NCBI GenBank assembly: GCA_963575745.1
Contig: CAUYUJ010017637.1
Span: forward strand, 1 to 64,000
Direction of reading: 5' to 3'
From: Prorocentrum cordatum
Lineage: Eukaryota > Sar > Dinophyceae > Prorocentrales > Prorocentraceae
DNA: 64,000 bases
Shown here: in pieces, positions 22,381 to 33,699 of the stretch
Position numbering within the stretch: position 1 is the first letter of the stretch
Layout of the letters: every line of letters starts with the position of its first letter
Made by a program: the position numbers and the translations under genes
Notes under the pieces: model-generated
Database searches by the model: none
Told to the model about the DNA's origin: nothing
The model's input: only the letters and a program-made list of their open reading frames with translations

Positions 22381-22782
22381 CATTTCGCTCGAGACATCCT
22401 GCCAAAATTCCAGGAAATCGTACAAAAACAAACAATTAGTCGAAACATCATCGAAATTCCTTCGCGCGGGGCGCTTTTCCGCGTCGCGGTCGGCTCTGCA
22501 AAACAAGCGTTTCGCTCGAGACATCCTCGGCAAACTCTGCGGAGCAAGCGTTTCGCTCGAGACATCCTCAACACACGAAAAAGTGGCCCGCACCCTGTGA
22601 TTTATCGATCGGGATTTCAAAAACAAGCGTTTCGCTCGAGACATCCTCAAATTTTAATTCGCCGGCCTCCTTCGACCTCGTTATTTATCAGGGAAAAAAT
22701 TCGCCGGCCTCCCTCAAGTTGGCACCGGGGGACAGGTTTACCTACTAAAAGAGAACCCTGGGCCGGCGCCCTTTCCGGGAAA
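22380..22782. repeat. CTCGAGACATCC block plus A module, copy 7
   Basis: Near-identical to 15,276-15,668; A module about 22,660-22,782. Confidence 0.85.
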
Positions 22783-22794
22783 AAACACAAGGGA

Positions 22795-23290
22795 TGCCAC
22801 CCCTCACGCAGATCGGCGGGGTCAGGGTCCAAAAACATGTGGGATTTGACACATTTCTGGCATTCCGTGCCACACCTCACGCAGATCGGCGGGGTCAGGG
22901 TCAAAAAACACATGGGATTTCTGCTATTTCCGAACTTATGCAACTTCAAGAATCCAAAACTCCGTTCCCAGCGCCGTTCCGGAGGCCGCGGTACCTCGTT
23001 ATTTATCGAGCGAACGCATTTACATTGCTTTTTATCGTTTAAAGTCGATGTCGGAAAAAAGTGGACTTCACCTATGAAATATCGAGGTTTCCTTAAAGGC
23101 AGTAAAATTCCAAGAGCACGATCTGCGTGAGGGATGGCGAAAAATGGCCTTCGTCCTCACAATTGAAATCCGCTGGCCCCCTTCGACCTCGTAATTTATC
23201 GCACAAGAAATTCGCCGGCCCCCTTCAAGTAAAAACCGGGGGGTTAACCAACTAAAAGAGAACCCTGGGCCTACGCCCTTTCCGGGAAAA
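22795..23290. repeat. Two 73-bp units, unique block, A module copy 8
   Basis: 73-bp type 1 units (CACC at 22,798 and 22,871), then a ~360-bp block ending in an A module (23,172-23,288). The block from about 22,917 is duplicated at 26,190-26,557. Confidence 0.85.
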
Positions 23291-23950
23291 AACGTCTCGC
23301 TCGGGACATCCCCAAATTCTATATTCCCCTCCCCCCCGTCTCGAGTTCGATTGCTATCGCAGAAGATCCGCCGACCCTTCGGCGTGTGACAGGGGCTGTT
23401 CCGTCGCTATCGCCGTCGCTGCCGCCGTCGCGTCGCCGCCGCTATCACGCCCCCTCCTTCCCCTGAGTCCGTCGCCGTTCCCCCCCTTTTCCTTGGGCCC
23501 TCGTCCTCAAGCACGCCCGCCGAAGCGAAATACACCAGCCCATCCACACCGAAATTAAGCAACGTTGTCATTGAGTCGTCGGGGGGAAGCCCCTTCCTTT
23601 TGTTCCCTGCCCCGCGGAGGGGGGAGGGGGGTCCTGGTGGGGGGTCCCGGCGGGGGATCCCAGAGTGTGGTCCCGGGTCAGAATACCACCATCCTGGGGC
23701 GTGTGGGGAGCGCACAACAGAAACCTAAGACGGGCCGAGTCCTCCAAGAAACTCCGACGTCGCGCGCCAACCATAGTGCAACTACCCCACTAACTCGCCC
23801 ATGGCCCGCCCTCTCCATCCCATTCCCGTCGAGAGCCGAGGCTTCCAGGGTCGGCGGCACCGGCCGCAAGGCCTTAGCAATAACAGAAAATATGTTCGCT
23901 GGCCCGTCTCAAATCGTCCCCTGGGGTGAACGGGCCGGCGCCCTTTCCGG
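23291..23950. other. GC-rich spacer; weak minus-strand open frame
   Basis: Minus frame 23,407-23,715 includes a protein-like stretch MTTLLNFGVDGLVYFASAG and DDSMTT just before it, but the flanks are Pro/Arg-rich. No family recognised; it may be an exon fragment or chance. Confidence 0.25.
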
Positions 23951-23954
23951 GAAC

Positions 23955-25350
23955 ATGATCGACCCACGAACCCGGAAAGGAATCGATAAATGTAAGACAT
24001 GGCAACGTTTCAAAGACACCTGACTGGGCGACGGGCAAATGCAATGCTTAGTGTATCGATCTTGATGTACCGTGCCGAGGGCTGTGCGGTGCTGCGCCGC
24101 GCTGAACTGCGATGTGCCATGCCACGATTGTGCTCTATAGCGTTGTGGATCGAGTCCTCCTTTGCATCCGAGTCCTGACCGAACTGATCTGGATCTTAAG
24201 CTCGAGCTGCCTAATCACATAACTAGTAGTTGCCCCAGAGCTGATTGACAGGGGAACCTGCCAGGAGGACGCGCCGCAGAACGTCCCAAGGGACGCTCCA
24301 GGCGACGTGCCAGGGGACGTGCCATGGGGACGCACCGCGGGACGTGCCAAGGGGACGCGCTACGGAACGTGCCAATGGACGTGCCACGGGACGTGCCAAG
24401 GGACGCACCAAGCGAGGTGCCAGGGGACGTGCCACGGGGACGCACCGTGGGACGTGCCAAGGGGACGCGCCACGGAACGTGCCAATGGACGTGCCACGGG
24501 ACGTGCCAGGGGACGCGCCGCGCGACGTGCCAGGGGAACTCGCCACAGGACGCGCCACGGAACGTGCCAAGTTGCAATGCTGAGTTTATCGATCTTGATG
24601 TACCGTGCCGAGGGCTGTGCTGTGCTGCGCCGTGCTGAACTGCGATGTGCCACGTGACGATTGTGCTCTATAGCGTTGTGGATCGAGTCCTCCTTTGCAT
24701 CCGAGTCCTGACCGAACTGATCTGGATCTTAAGCTCGAGCTGCCTGAGCACATAGTAGCTGCCCAAGAGCTAATTCACGGGGGGGCATGCTAGGAAGACG
24801 CGCCGCGGAACGTTCCAAGGGACGCGCCAGGCGAGGTGCCAGGGAACGTGCCATGGGGACGCACCGCGGGACGTGCCAAGAGGACGCGCTACGGAACGTG
24901 CCAATGGACGTGCCACGGGACGTGCCAAGGGACGCGCCGCGCGACGTGCCAGGGGGACTCGCCACAGGACGCGCCACGGAACGTGCCAAAGAACGTGCCA
25001 GGTTGCAATGCTGAGTGAGTGTACCGATCTTGATGTACCGTGCCGAGGGCTGTGCTGTGCTGCGCCGTGCTGAACTGCGATGTGCCATGCCGCGATTGTG
25101 CTCTATAGCGTTGTGGATCGAGTCCTCCTTTGCATCCGAGTCCTGACCGAACTGATCTGGATCTTAAGCTCGAGCTGCCTGAGTACATAGTCCACGTAGT
25201 AGCTGCCCCAGAGCTAATTGACAAGGAAACATGCCAGGAAGACGCGCCGCGGAACGTTCCAAGGGACGCGCCAGGCGACGTGCCAGGGGACGTGCCACGG
25301 GGACGCACCGCGGGACGTGCCAAGGGGACGCGCTACAGAACGTGCTGGGG
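23955..25350. repeat. B1 module with three core plus 12-bp array units
   Basis: Head at 23,955 directly after CCCTTTCCGGGA, giving a perfect CCTTTCCGGG/CCCGGAAAGG stem. Cores start near 24,043, 24,577 and 25,007. Confidence 0.85.
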
Positions 25351-25589
25351 ATAAACGTCGTGTTGGTGGCCTGGACACGTAAAAACACGGTGCCAGCTCG
25401 GGACAACCATGAAAGATATCCCCAGAGTGGCCTGGACACGTACAAACACGCGGTTCCAGCTCGGGACAATCATGTTAGAGATCTCCCTGGGTGGCCTGAA
25501 CATGAAATTACACTACTCCCGCGCTCCCAGGGCAACGATCCCTCGTAAATTACGCTACGTCAGCGCTCCCAGGGCCACGATCCCTCGTA

Positions 25590-25800
25590 AGGGCTCCTGG
25601 GCCCTCCTGGGTCTTCCTTGGACCTCTTGGGCCCTCCTGGGCTCTCCTGGAGCCTCCTGGAGCTTCTCCTGGGCCCTCCTTGGGCCCCCTGGTGCCTCTT
25701 GGAGCCTCCTGGGTCCTCCTGGGCCCTCCTGGGCTCTCCTGGGCCCTCCTGGGCTCTCCTGGGCTCTCCTGGAACCTCCTGGGCCCTCCTGGGCAAAATC
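25590..25800. repeat. 10-bp GGGCYCTCCT array, second locus
   Basis: Same decamers as 18,600-18,870, preceded by one or two units of the 42-bp family (25,515-25,590). Confidence 0.85.
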
Positions 25801-26185
25801 AAGGTCCGAAAACACATGGGACTTGCCACATTTCTGATATTCGGCGCCACCCCTCACGCAGGTCGGCGGGTCAGGATCCGGAAACATAAGGGATTTGCCA
25901 CATTTCTGGAATTCCGTGCCACCCCTCACGCAGATCGGCGGGGTCAGGGTCCAAAAACACATGGGAGTTGCCACATTTCTGGTATTCCGTGCCACCCCTC
26001 ACGCAGATCGGCGGGGTCAGGGTCCAGAAGCACAAGGGATTTGCTACATTTCTGGGATTCCGCGCCACCCCTCACGCAGATCGGCGGGGTCAGGGTCCAA
26101 AAACACAAGGGGATTTGACACATTTCTGGTATTCCGTGCCACCCCTCACGCGAATCGGCGGGGTCAGGGTCCAAAAGCACAAGGG
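25800..26185. repeat. 73-bp type 1 tandem repeat, 5 copies
   Basis: CACCCCTCACGC at 25,848, 25,920, 25,993, 26,066 and 26,140: spacing 72-74 bp. Confidence 0.9.
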
Positions 26186-26557
26186 ATTTCTGCTATTTCC
26201 GAACTTACGCAACTTCAAGAATCCAAAACTCCGTTCCCAGCGCCGTTCCGGAGGCCGCGGTACCTCGTTATTTATCGAGCGAACGCGTTTACCTCGTTTT
26301 TTAGTATTTAAAGTCGATGTCGGAAAAAAAGTGGACTTCACCTGTGAAATATCGAAAATTCCTTAAAGGCAGCAAAATTCTAAGAGCACGATCTGCGTGA
26401 GGGGTGGCGAAAAATGGCCTTCGTCCTCACAATTGAAATCCGCCGGCCCCCTTCGACCTCGTAATTTATCGAACAAGAACTCCGCCGGCCCCCTTCAAGT
26501 AAAAACCGAGGGGTAAACCCACTAAAAGAGAACCCTGGGCTCGAGCCCTTTCCGGGA
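26186..26557. repeat. Duplicated block with A module, copy 9
   Basis: Direct repeat of 22,917-23,288, about 3.27 kb apart; A module about 26,438-26,556. Confidence 0.85.
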
Positions 26558-26559
26558 AA

Positions 26560-27015
26560 AACAAAACACGGAGGGGGGCGCTAGGGGTCTCCAGTTTGAA
26601 GGGGGCCGGTAGGCCCGTCCAGAAGCTACGCTTCAGGCGAAGCACAGCTCTTGCTCTGCTGTATCGCAGTAACGATAGTCCCAGTCGTAGGAGGTCGTCG
26701 TGGGAGCGACGGGCCAGCCATCTCAAGCGAAGGATGTTTTCGGTCTCGATGGCAAGTAGTATGCCTCGCAATGAGGCACAGTCAAACGTTGGCGGCCGGC
26801 CGCTTGAGCACAAACGGCCGCGGACAAACGCTCGCTATCTCTCGCCCTTGTCCCAGCTCACTATAGAGTCGGGGGGGAAGGGAGACGAAGCTTGAGACCA
26901 CCGCAACTATACAGCAGATACGATGCACAAAAGGCAGCAAAAGGCGGGGCCGTAAGGAAGGTGGACCCGCAAGCAAGTTGCCTTGCAAGCACATTGCTGT
27001 GCATGCGATTACTCC
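26560..27015. other. No gene recognised; 3' flank of the copia relic
   Basis: Moderate-complexity sequence. The weak open frames (+26,596-26,895; -26,466-26,813) have no recognisable domain. I saw no LTR here. Confidence 0.4.
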
Positions 27016-28600
27016 TCAGGCGGCCACAGACCAAGTTGTCTGGCCAGCCCGATAAGGAGTATGACGCGTTGAGTCATGCTTGAAGGATTGTGTACCTCCC
27101 ATGACCTGTAGGAGCATATCCCTATCAATGCTCCCCTCTGTGTGACCGTCCGCGGTCATGTCGCGAGTGTCACACCACTGAATGCTATGCACGATTCCTC
27201 GCTCCATCATCTGTCGTATCCAACTGATGTGTCCTAAAAGAATACACTCAGTCGGCTGTCTCGGTCTTTGCTTGACAAGGACTTGAAAACAGATTCAGCA
27301 TCTATGGTCACAGCGAACTTAATGCTCAGGCCACCCAATTCAAGCATGTCTTTCAACTAAGTGGGGGCCAACGGACCTGCATGGAGCTCGTGCAGAGTCA
27401 CGATCGTGGGATAGCAGTCATCCAAGTTGCGGGTTGCTGCAAGTGTCTCTGCTGAATAGTTCGAGCGGACCTGCAAGCGGTGAGACTTGCAGTACGCATC
27501 GATCAAATGGACGACAGGCTTACCGGATGACGTGGTTCCACGCCGTAGCAGGTTAGCCCCGCGAATACCGTAGCCTTTGACTCCGCCGTCGGCATCCCCA
27601 CTCAGGCGTCGATAGCCGGAAGCGCTGTGCAGGTCAACTTCGCCCGTTGGAGTCATCGGTTGATAGATGATCGTTTTAGGGCAGGCCTGCAGCTTCCTGG
27701 AAATCGCGTTTAGTCGTCGCACATGTATATTGGTCGGTTCTTGGACACGTTGTAAAGAGACCGGATATACCATCAACCACACTTGGGTGATTAATGCGTA
27801 AGCCAATGCGCCTCTGATGCCGACGAACATGTCCGCGTCCATCTCGGAAACCTTGGCGCCAGCGCCTGCGCCGGTGAGTTCAGGATGTTGCATAGGACAG
27901 AGCTGTTTGATGCATTCCTCTTGGTCCAATGTGACATTGCCGCCCCCGCCCCTCGCGCGCCTCACGGCGCAATTGCTACATGCATGTTTGTTGAGTTTGC
28001 ACTTACCAAAGGTGTCCTCGACACACTTGACGCACTTGCCAATGGTGTCCTCAGTGCCAGCCATATTAATATCATCATCATGTTTGGCTGCGAGCAGGTC
28101 ACTGCTCGTCGAACTCCTCGTCGCAGGACGCGGGTCTGAGACCAGGGGCTCTCGTGGTCCTGAGTTTCAATTAGAAAGCTCTGGGTGCATCCTTGGTGCC
28201 GGCGCCTGGCCTGAGGCACTGCAGGCAGTGCTTCGACTCGTCGTAGCGCTCGAATCCTGGAAGGGATCGAAGCACCGCTGCCGACCCAGGCGGCAAGGTA
28301 AAGCACGCCACACGTTCCTTCTCACCAGTTGCCTCAGTAAGTTCCTGGCTGGTTAATTCTTCCAGGAAAGCCATGTTGATGTCAAGAGAAGCAATGACCC
28401 ATTGCCTCTTGCACGCTGCCGCGCTTGCGATTAATATCTGGCTTGGCCGCCGCGCTGTTCCCGGCAAGGTTTCCACGTCAAAAGCTTCGAGGCCCATGAC
28501 GCCCCGAAGCACCAGGCGCAATCTGATGGCGCGCCCCATCTCGCCCTTGTCGTTCTTCACGAACTTCCACTTATATACGCACCTCGAAGTCATGATGTTT
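27016..28600 (-). pseudogene. Ty1/copia Pol relic: RT (RVT_2) and RNase H
   Basis: Minus strand. RT begins near 28,596 with YKWKFVKNDKGE, then ASLDINMAFLEEL (the first catalytic-Asp region) and GTKDAPRAF. It hits TAA at 28,171-28,173 but stays homologous in frame for ~20 codons (LKLRTTR, CDEEF). A frameshift near 28,110 leads to LLAAKHDDDINMAGTED, the position of the copia V-D-D box, here D-D-D. The connection and RNase H region follow (GALAYALITQVWL, LQRVQEPTNIHVRRLN, GYRRLSGD, YSAETLAATRN). TAG at 27,357-27,359 interrupts, homology resumes (VTIDAESVFKSLSSKD), and after a further frameshift near 27,260 comes the tail LLGHISWIRQMM ... WCDTRDMTADGHT to about 27,062. No integrase, Gag or LTR was found, so it is 5'-truncated and dead. 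Its 5' break lies within about 0.4 kb of a plus-strand gene at 29,020. Confidence 0.85.
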
Positions 28601-29019
28601 GACGCTTCAGATAGATCTTGCACGTTGGAACACATGTCTTGCAGAAAAATGGTTACCAAGGGCTGCCCCCCGCGGTGGGAATTAACAACACCTTCGACGC
28701 CATCACTGGCGACGACACCACGCAAGCAACCAACAAATGGAGAACCCAACGAGTTCCCATCCCTGTGCCCGAACATACGGCCACACGGTCCCGCGCGCGT
28801 TACGCAACGACACCAGCAACGGTTCAGCATCAGTGATGATACCACACCGCCAACCAAGACTACGGCGCCACGTAAGAGGGCATCCAAAAACGGATGCCCC
28901 CCCGTGGCGGACGCGGAGCTACGCTGAGAGGGGCAAACGGCACGAGCTCGTAGCTGTTTGGGCTCGACGGCAAAGCTCTCGCCGCGCTTCGGCCGCCCGC
29001 CACGCCGCCTCGACTCGCC

Positions 29020-30982
29020 ATGGCCATGTGCGAGGAGATCAACGAACGCGTCGAGGGGCACTTCTTGCGCGCTCTCTCGGCGCCGCTGGTCACCCCGACA
29101 ACTGCCACGAGGATGACGATTGACATTCTGGACGAGTTCACCAAGGACGTGACGCCGCAGGACAACTCGCTGGCACACTACATTGACCTCGTTGTGAACC
29201 ACGCGGATGCCACCCCAGCCAATTCGAAGGAACTCTACAAGACAGCATCCGAGAACAACGACTGGAGCGGCCTCCCAGCGCCGCGCGGATTCAAGAGCCC
29301 GCCCCCACCAGACACCCAGCTCCAGTTCGCTATTTTAGACGGCCAAGACGGCGCCAAAACGGTCCTCAAACACATCGCCCCCAAGGGCCCCGAACGCAAG
29401 ATGAAGCCCGGGCCCTTCAAGGAGCTGGCCTATGGGACGCCGCGGAGCCTGGTTTTCGCGCACCCGAAGATCGACACGAAGGCATGGCAGCACGTTGTCG
29501 AAGACTTCGGCGGCAAACAGTTTCGACAATCCCCCCTCTCGCTCGAAGCCAAGGCGAAGGCCACCCGGAGGCATTTTACGGGAAGAGCGACGAGGAGATC
29601 AACGCTGGCTTCGACGACATCATCAACGAGGCCCAAGTCCACGGTGGGTTTGCAGCAGGCGCGCTGGAGGACGATCGCAATGAGGGCAGGGGTGCCTCTC
29701 CACGGATGGCCCATCGGCCTCGCTGAGAAGCCCCTGCGCTCCTCGGCGGCGGAGGGCGCTCTGGCCAAGAAGGATTTCGGTAACATCGTGACCTCTGCGA
29801 TGACCACTTCAACCTTCGCGTTGTCGAAGCCATGGCGGACCTCATCAACCGCAACCATTCGCTCGTCCTCATTGGGGGGGGCCCAACGTCGGCAAGACAC
29901 CGCGCGGGCGCGCGCTATTGATGGCCATGCGCTGCAGGAACGCGAGGGCAAACGGGCTGGACCCCGCGCGCTGCCCCACCCGCGCGACGCCTGAGATCGA
30001 CTTCCTACGCGGCGAGCCAGGCGACATTCTGACGGGGGAAGTCGCCGACGACGGGCGCTCGAACCTCCTCCCGCCGAAGATGGTGAAGGCCTTGCTGGAC
30101 GTCGGCCAGTACGAGAGCATGTGCTAGGCCAGGTGGGGCGCGACGAAATGGAAGAAGGGGGGGGGCCTCGGTGCATGGCTGACCAGACCTACGACCCGAA
30201 TGCCGAGAAGATAGACCGTTGGCCCTCCGTGACGTTCCAGGAGTTCTTCGAGCTCGCGCGCCCTGCTTTCCACGAGAAGGCGACCCGCGCGTGCATGCTG
30301 GCTTCCTTCAAGCGCTCTGCGTCTCTGGTGAACACGTAGGAATACCTATGCTGGCGCCAAGCAGGCACCGAGGGAAAGGACGCGCAGCGAATGCCCTTCA
30401 AATGTGAGACCTCCCTGACAGGCGAGGGGAAGCGCCTGCGCCAGCTGCAGAAGGAAGGCGACATGACGCCGCCCGACAACATCGACCAGCTCTTGGGAAA
30501 GGAGCGGCTCCGCGTTGATTCCGCCGTGGAGAAGAACCGCAAGATGTCCTCGGACGCCGCCGTCGGCGCCTTCCTCGGCCTTAGGGGCAGGTTCCATCAG
30601 GGGCCCACTTTTGAGCTTCCGACGGGTCAGGCGGGAGCCCGTGCCCCCCGAGCGCCCGAGGTGTCGGAAGCGTCTGCTCTTGGGGATGACGATCAACATC
30701 GATAGCCCGCCCCCCGCCAAGCAGCATGCCGCGGCGTCGTCCTCTGCAGCTGGGCCCGCTGCACCGCCCCGCAGCGCGCTCGACGCCCAGCTCTCGCAGA
30801 TGCTGGGCGCTGGCGGCGCGGAGGCGCCCCAGCCGTCAGCGGGGGAGGAAGAGGACGCAGCCAATTCCCTCGGGCCTCAGGGGGAGCGAGCGCGCGGCCG
30901 CGAGCGGGGTCGAGCACGGCGTCGACGGCGCCGGGGGAGGGGGTCTCGGGCTCGGACGGGGCGGCCGCCGCCGAGCCTCTGA
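29020..30982 (+). pseudogene. Unclassified P-loop (Walker A) protein, frameshifted
   Basis: Natural-looking protein from ATG 29,020 (MAMCEEINERVEGHFLRAL...). The readable sequence changes frame near 29,575 (to GKSDEEINAGFDDIINEAQ), near 29,690 and near 29,815 (to VEAMADLINRNHSLVLIGG). It then passes a G8 run (29,874-29,881), after which the frame reads GGPNVGKT, a Walker A motif (29,876-29,899). Next are EIDFLRGEPGDILTGEV and LLPPKMVKALLDVG. TAG at 30,124-30,126 precedes ARWGATKW; a G9 run (30,146-30,154) shifts to a frame with FQEFFELARPAFHEKA; TAG at 30,337-30,339 is followed in the same frame by sequence open to 30,705. A further shift adds a tail (SALDAQLSQMLGAGG) to 30,982. Probably an ATPase/NTPase; no specific family can be named. 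Some breaks sit in G homopolymers and could be sequencing errors. It lies upstream of, and on the same strand as, the IS1595 transposase. Confidence 0.6.
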
Positions 30983-31954
30983 TGGGCCTCCAGCGCGCCG
31001 TTCCCAGCTCTCACATGAACAGATCTTCTTTCAAAGCACAAGCGTTTTCGCGATGCTCGCTCGCACGCACCTCTATCGCCATCTGTCGCCGCCGTCGCTG
31101 CCGTCGCTGCTCGCGCATATTTCGCCGCCGTCGCTGCCGTCTCCGCTGCCGCGCCTTCGCGTCATTTGCAGTTCGGGCTGAAGCTTCCCCGCGAGCGTCG
31201 GCCCGTCTCTCTTGCGGCCCGCCACTCGCTGCAATGGCGTTCAAGTATGAGTCCTTGCCTGATTGTCGTCCAGGCGCGCCAGTGCCCCCAGATTCCTTCC
31301 GGCGGAAACTGAGCGCGACGCAGTCCCATCGCTTGCAAGCTGGGGAGGACTGGTTGATCGAAATGCATAGCTGTCAGAGCCCCTGTAGTTCTGTTTCGAA
31401 GGGAAAGGGGGCGGGGCTCGCGCAGGCAAGCCATCGTCGACCTGCATATTTTCTTCCGCACCCCATAGGACCGCCTGCACATCTCAGTGGACGGGTGGCC
31501 GAGCTTCGAGCACTTCCACAAAAGCCTTCAGCAGTTCGTCGCAGCGGGCTTCGCGGGCCCGCTCTGGTTGCCCCCAGACCCTAGCTCACTCCCAATCATC
31601 GTGCGCCCATATAGGGACTTGGAGGTGGCGGCGGTCTGCATATGGCATGATCGGGCCGCGCGCGCGTGCGACATTGGCTTCGTTGCCGAGCACAGCGCGC
31701 CCTGAGTCGACACTGCGGGCTGGGCTACTACGTGGGAGCGCATGGAAAGGATGGCGCAGGCCTGGGATTGCCTCCGCATCGCAGCATTGTTTTCATCGCA
31801 GGCGCGCACGAGCCCAGCATGCGCGAGCACGTCGGGCCGCCCTTCGGGCTCCGGCCGTGAGCGGCCTGCGGCGAGGGGCGCAGCGTGCTTGCTCGATATG
31901 GGGGGAGTCTGTCCAGCGAGGAGCATTCAGGATTCTACTGTTTAGAGTGCACAG
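30983..31954 (+). other. Inter-gene stretch with fragments of open frame
   Basis: CCGTCGCTGCCGTCGCTG short repeats at about 31,080-31,160, then pieces of protein-like frame: MAFKYESLPDCRPGAP (31,234 on) and, in another frame, WPSFEHFHKSLQQFVAAGF (31,490-31,705). They may belong to the neighbouring genes. Not recognised. Confidence 0.3.
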
Positions 31955-32174
31955 CGTGCTGAAACGCGTCGCCCAGTCGCCGCTGACACCGCGCCACCCC
32001 GACGACCGCGATGTTCTTCCACTGACCCCCCCTTCGCCGCAGCTGTTTTGGCTCGAACGCAGCCGCTGGCGCGCCGCTCGGACCCCCGCGTGGCCCGATG
32101 GGTTTGAAAGCTCGCGCCCCTGGTTTGCTCGGGACCGAGCGCCCGCCGACTCCTTTAAGGCGCGGCAGCGGCAG

Positions 32175-33529
32175 ATGCGCGACGAGCGGTTCGACGCGAA
32201 CGCGGCGTTCGAGGCGCACATCCTTCATAGACGCATCGCCATGCCAGATGAACTGCGCGATAGCCCCACCATCAGAGCAGCAGCTGTGTTTCTCCGTTAC
32301 GGCGTGGCCTGCCAGCCCGAGGCTTGCCCAGGGCGCGACGGGGGCGTGAAGCTGGAATCTACAAAGGACGGGAGAGGCGGTTGGAAGACCCCCCAGTAGA
32401 CGTGCAAGTCCGTCGGCCACGCGCATCTCCAGCAGAAGATGAACAGCCACGGTTTCCTGCAGAAAATCCACGTCAATTCGTGGATGCCATTCTTGCACTT
32501 CGCGAACAACCTACGGCTTGGCAGGCACTACGCGCACATCATCGAGGAGATGCAGGCGACGCATGGCAACATCGACGAGAAGACCATGCGCAACTGGCGC
32601 CGCATCTACAAGGAGTCTCTCGGGAAGGCGCCGGTGCCATTGGGCGCGATCATGATCGGCGGTGCAAAGGGAGACGTGGTCGTGATGGACGAGACAGCAG
32701 GGGGCGAGCACCCGAGCGACGGGCGGTCGTTCCAGACGAAAGCATCAGCATTGGCGGGGGGACCGCAGCGCGGGCAACGCCGCAAGGAAGAACTGTGAAG
32801 TTGGCGCGAAAAGGGCATCCTGAAGAAGTTGCCCGCGCGCACCAACTACACTACGCAGAATGTTGTCAAGGTATCATTCCAGCTCATCGACGCGAAGAAG
32901 GCGTCGACGAAGACGACTGGCAAGGAGAGGAAGCACGCCGCGAAGCAGACCGCCCAACCAGCAAAGAAGACACTCGTCATGAAGAAGCCGACCAAGAACA
33001 CGGCGTTGAAAAAACTGTCCGCTGGAAAAAGAGCACCGGAAGGCGGCTTTGGCTTGGCATCCTCGTCGGCAACAAGAGCAAGGTGTACACGTACGCGAAC
33101 AAGGAGAAAATGGTCATTTATCGTTCGCTGCCCTGCGCAGCGGACGCGCCGGAAAATGAGCCCAAGGGGTTCGAGGAGGTCAAGGACACCCTGCAGTCGC
33201 GCGTCCGCAAGGGCACAATGGTGGTGTACGACGGATGGATCTCCACTGGTGCCGCGGCCCAGGAGTTGGGCTACGAGCACCCCCCGCCTGTCCGCCACGA
33301 GGGGGACGTGTACCGCGACAAAGAGACGGGCTTCCACACCAACGACGCTGAGAGCGAGAATTCCAAGCTGAAGGCGTGGAACCGCTTGCGGCACGGGAAG
33401 CTGAACATCACCCCAGGCGACATGGACGAATACATCTACTACATCAACGTGGGCAGCGGCATGGGGGACGTCCTGGATGGTCTGGCGCACTCGAATGATT
33501 TCGCCGCGAAGAATCAGTTTCTCGGATGA
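32175..33529 (+). pseudogene. IS1595/ISXO2-like DDE transposase, three breaks
   Basis: Taking ATG 32,175 (MRDERFDANAAFEAHIL), the frame runs through ACQPEACPGRDGG, which resembles the family's N-terminal zinc ribbon, then TAG (32,397-32,399). It continues in the same frame with MNSHGFLQKIHVNSWMPFL and a helix-turn-helix-like NIDEKTMRNWRRIYKE to VVVMDET, first catalytic Asp at 32,688-32,690. TGA (32,796-32,798) follows, then a Lys-rich linker in the same frame. A shift near the A6 run at 33,009-33,014 leads to TGRRLWLGILVGNKSKVYTY, VVYDGW (second Asp, 33,230-33,232), LGYEHPPPVRH and GFHTNDAESENSKLK, the HTN-x2-E signature with Glu at 33,350-33,352. Stop TGA 33,527-33,529. All three catalytic residues remain, so decay is recent, or the breaks are introns or errors. 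No terminal inverted repeats identified. Confidence 0.75.
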
Positions 33530-33699
33530 GCTGTGGGCGGCGCGGGCCAGAAGCATGCATTATGAAACGGCTATGCCGACGGAGGCAGACAGAAAAATAC
33601 ACACGCTCTCAGCCCTGCCTCACCATATTTTTGTCACAGGTGCGAGAATACCCGAACACCCATATATGTATACATAAACAACACAAACCTTCATACTGG

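Noticed and set aside
26560-29019. LTRs around the copia relic
   Set aside because: No long direct repeat brackets the RT region within the sequence I could compare.
29484-30176. Minus-strand open frames opposite the P-loop gene (for example 29,430-30,176)
   Set aside because: Their sequences are Ser/Arg/Pro-rich antisense shadows, whereas the plus strand carries recognisable motifs.
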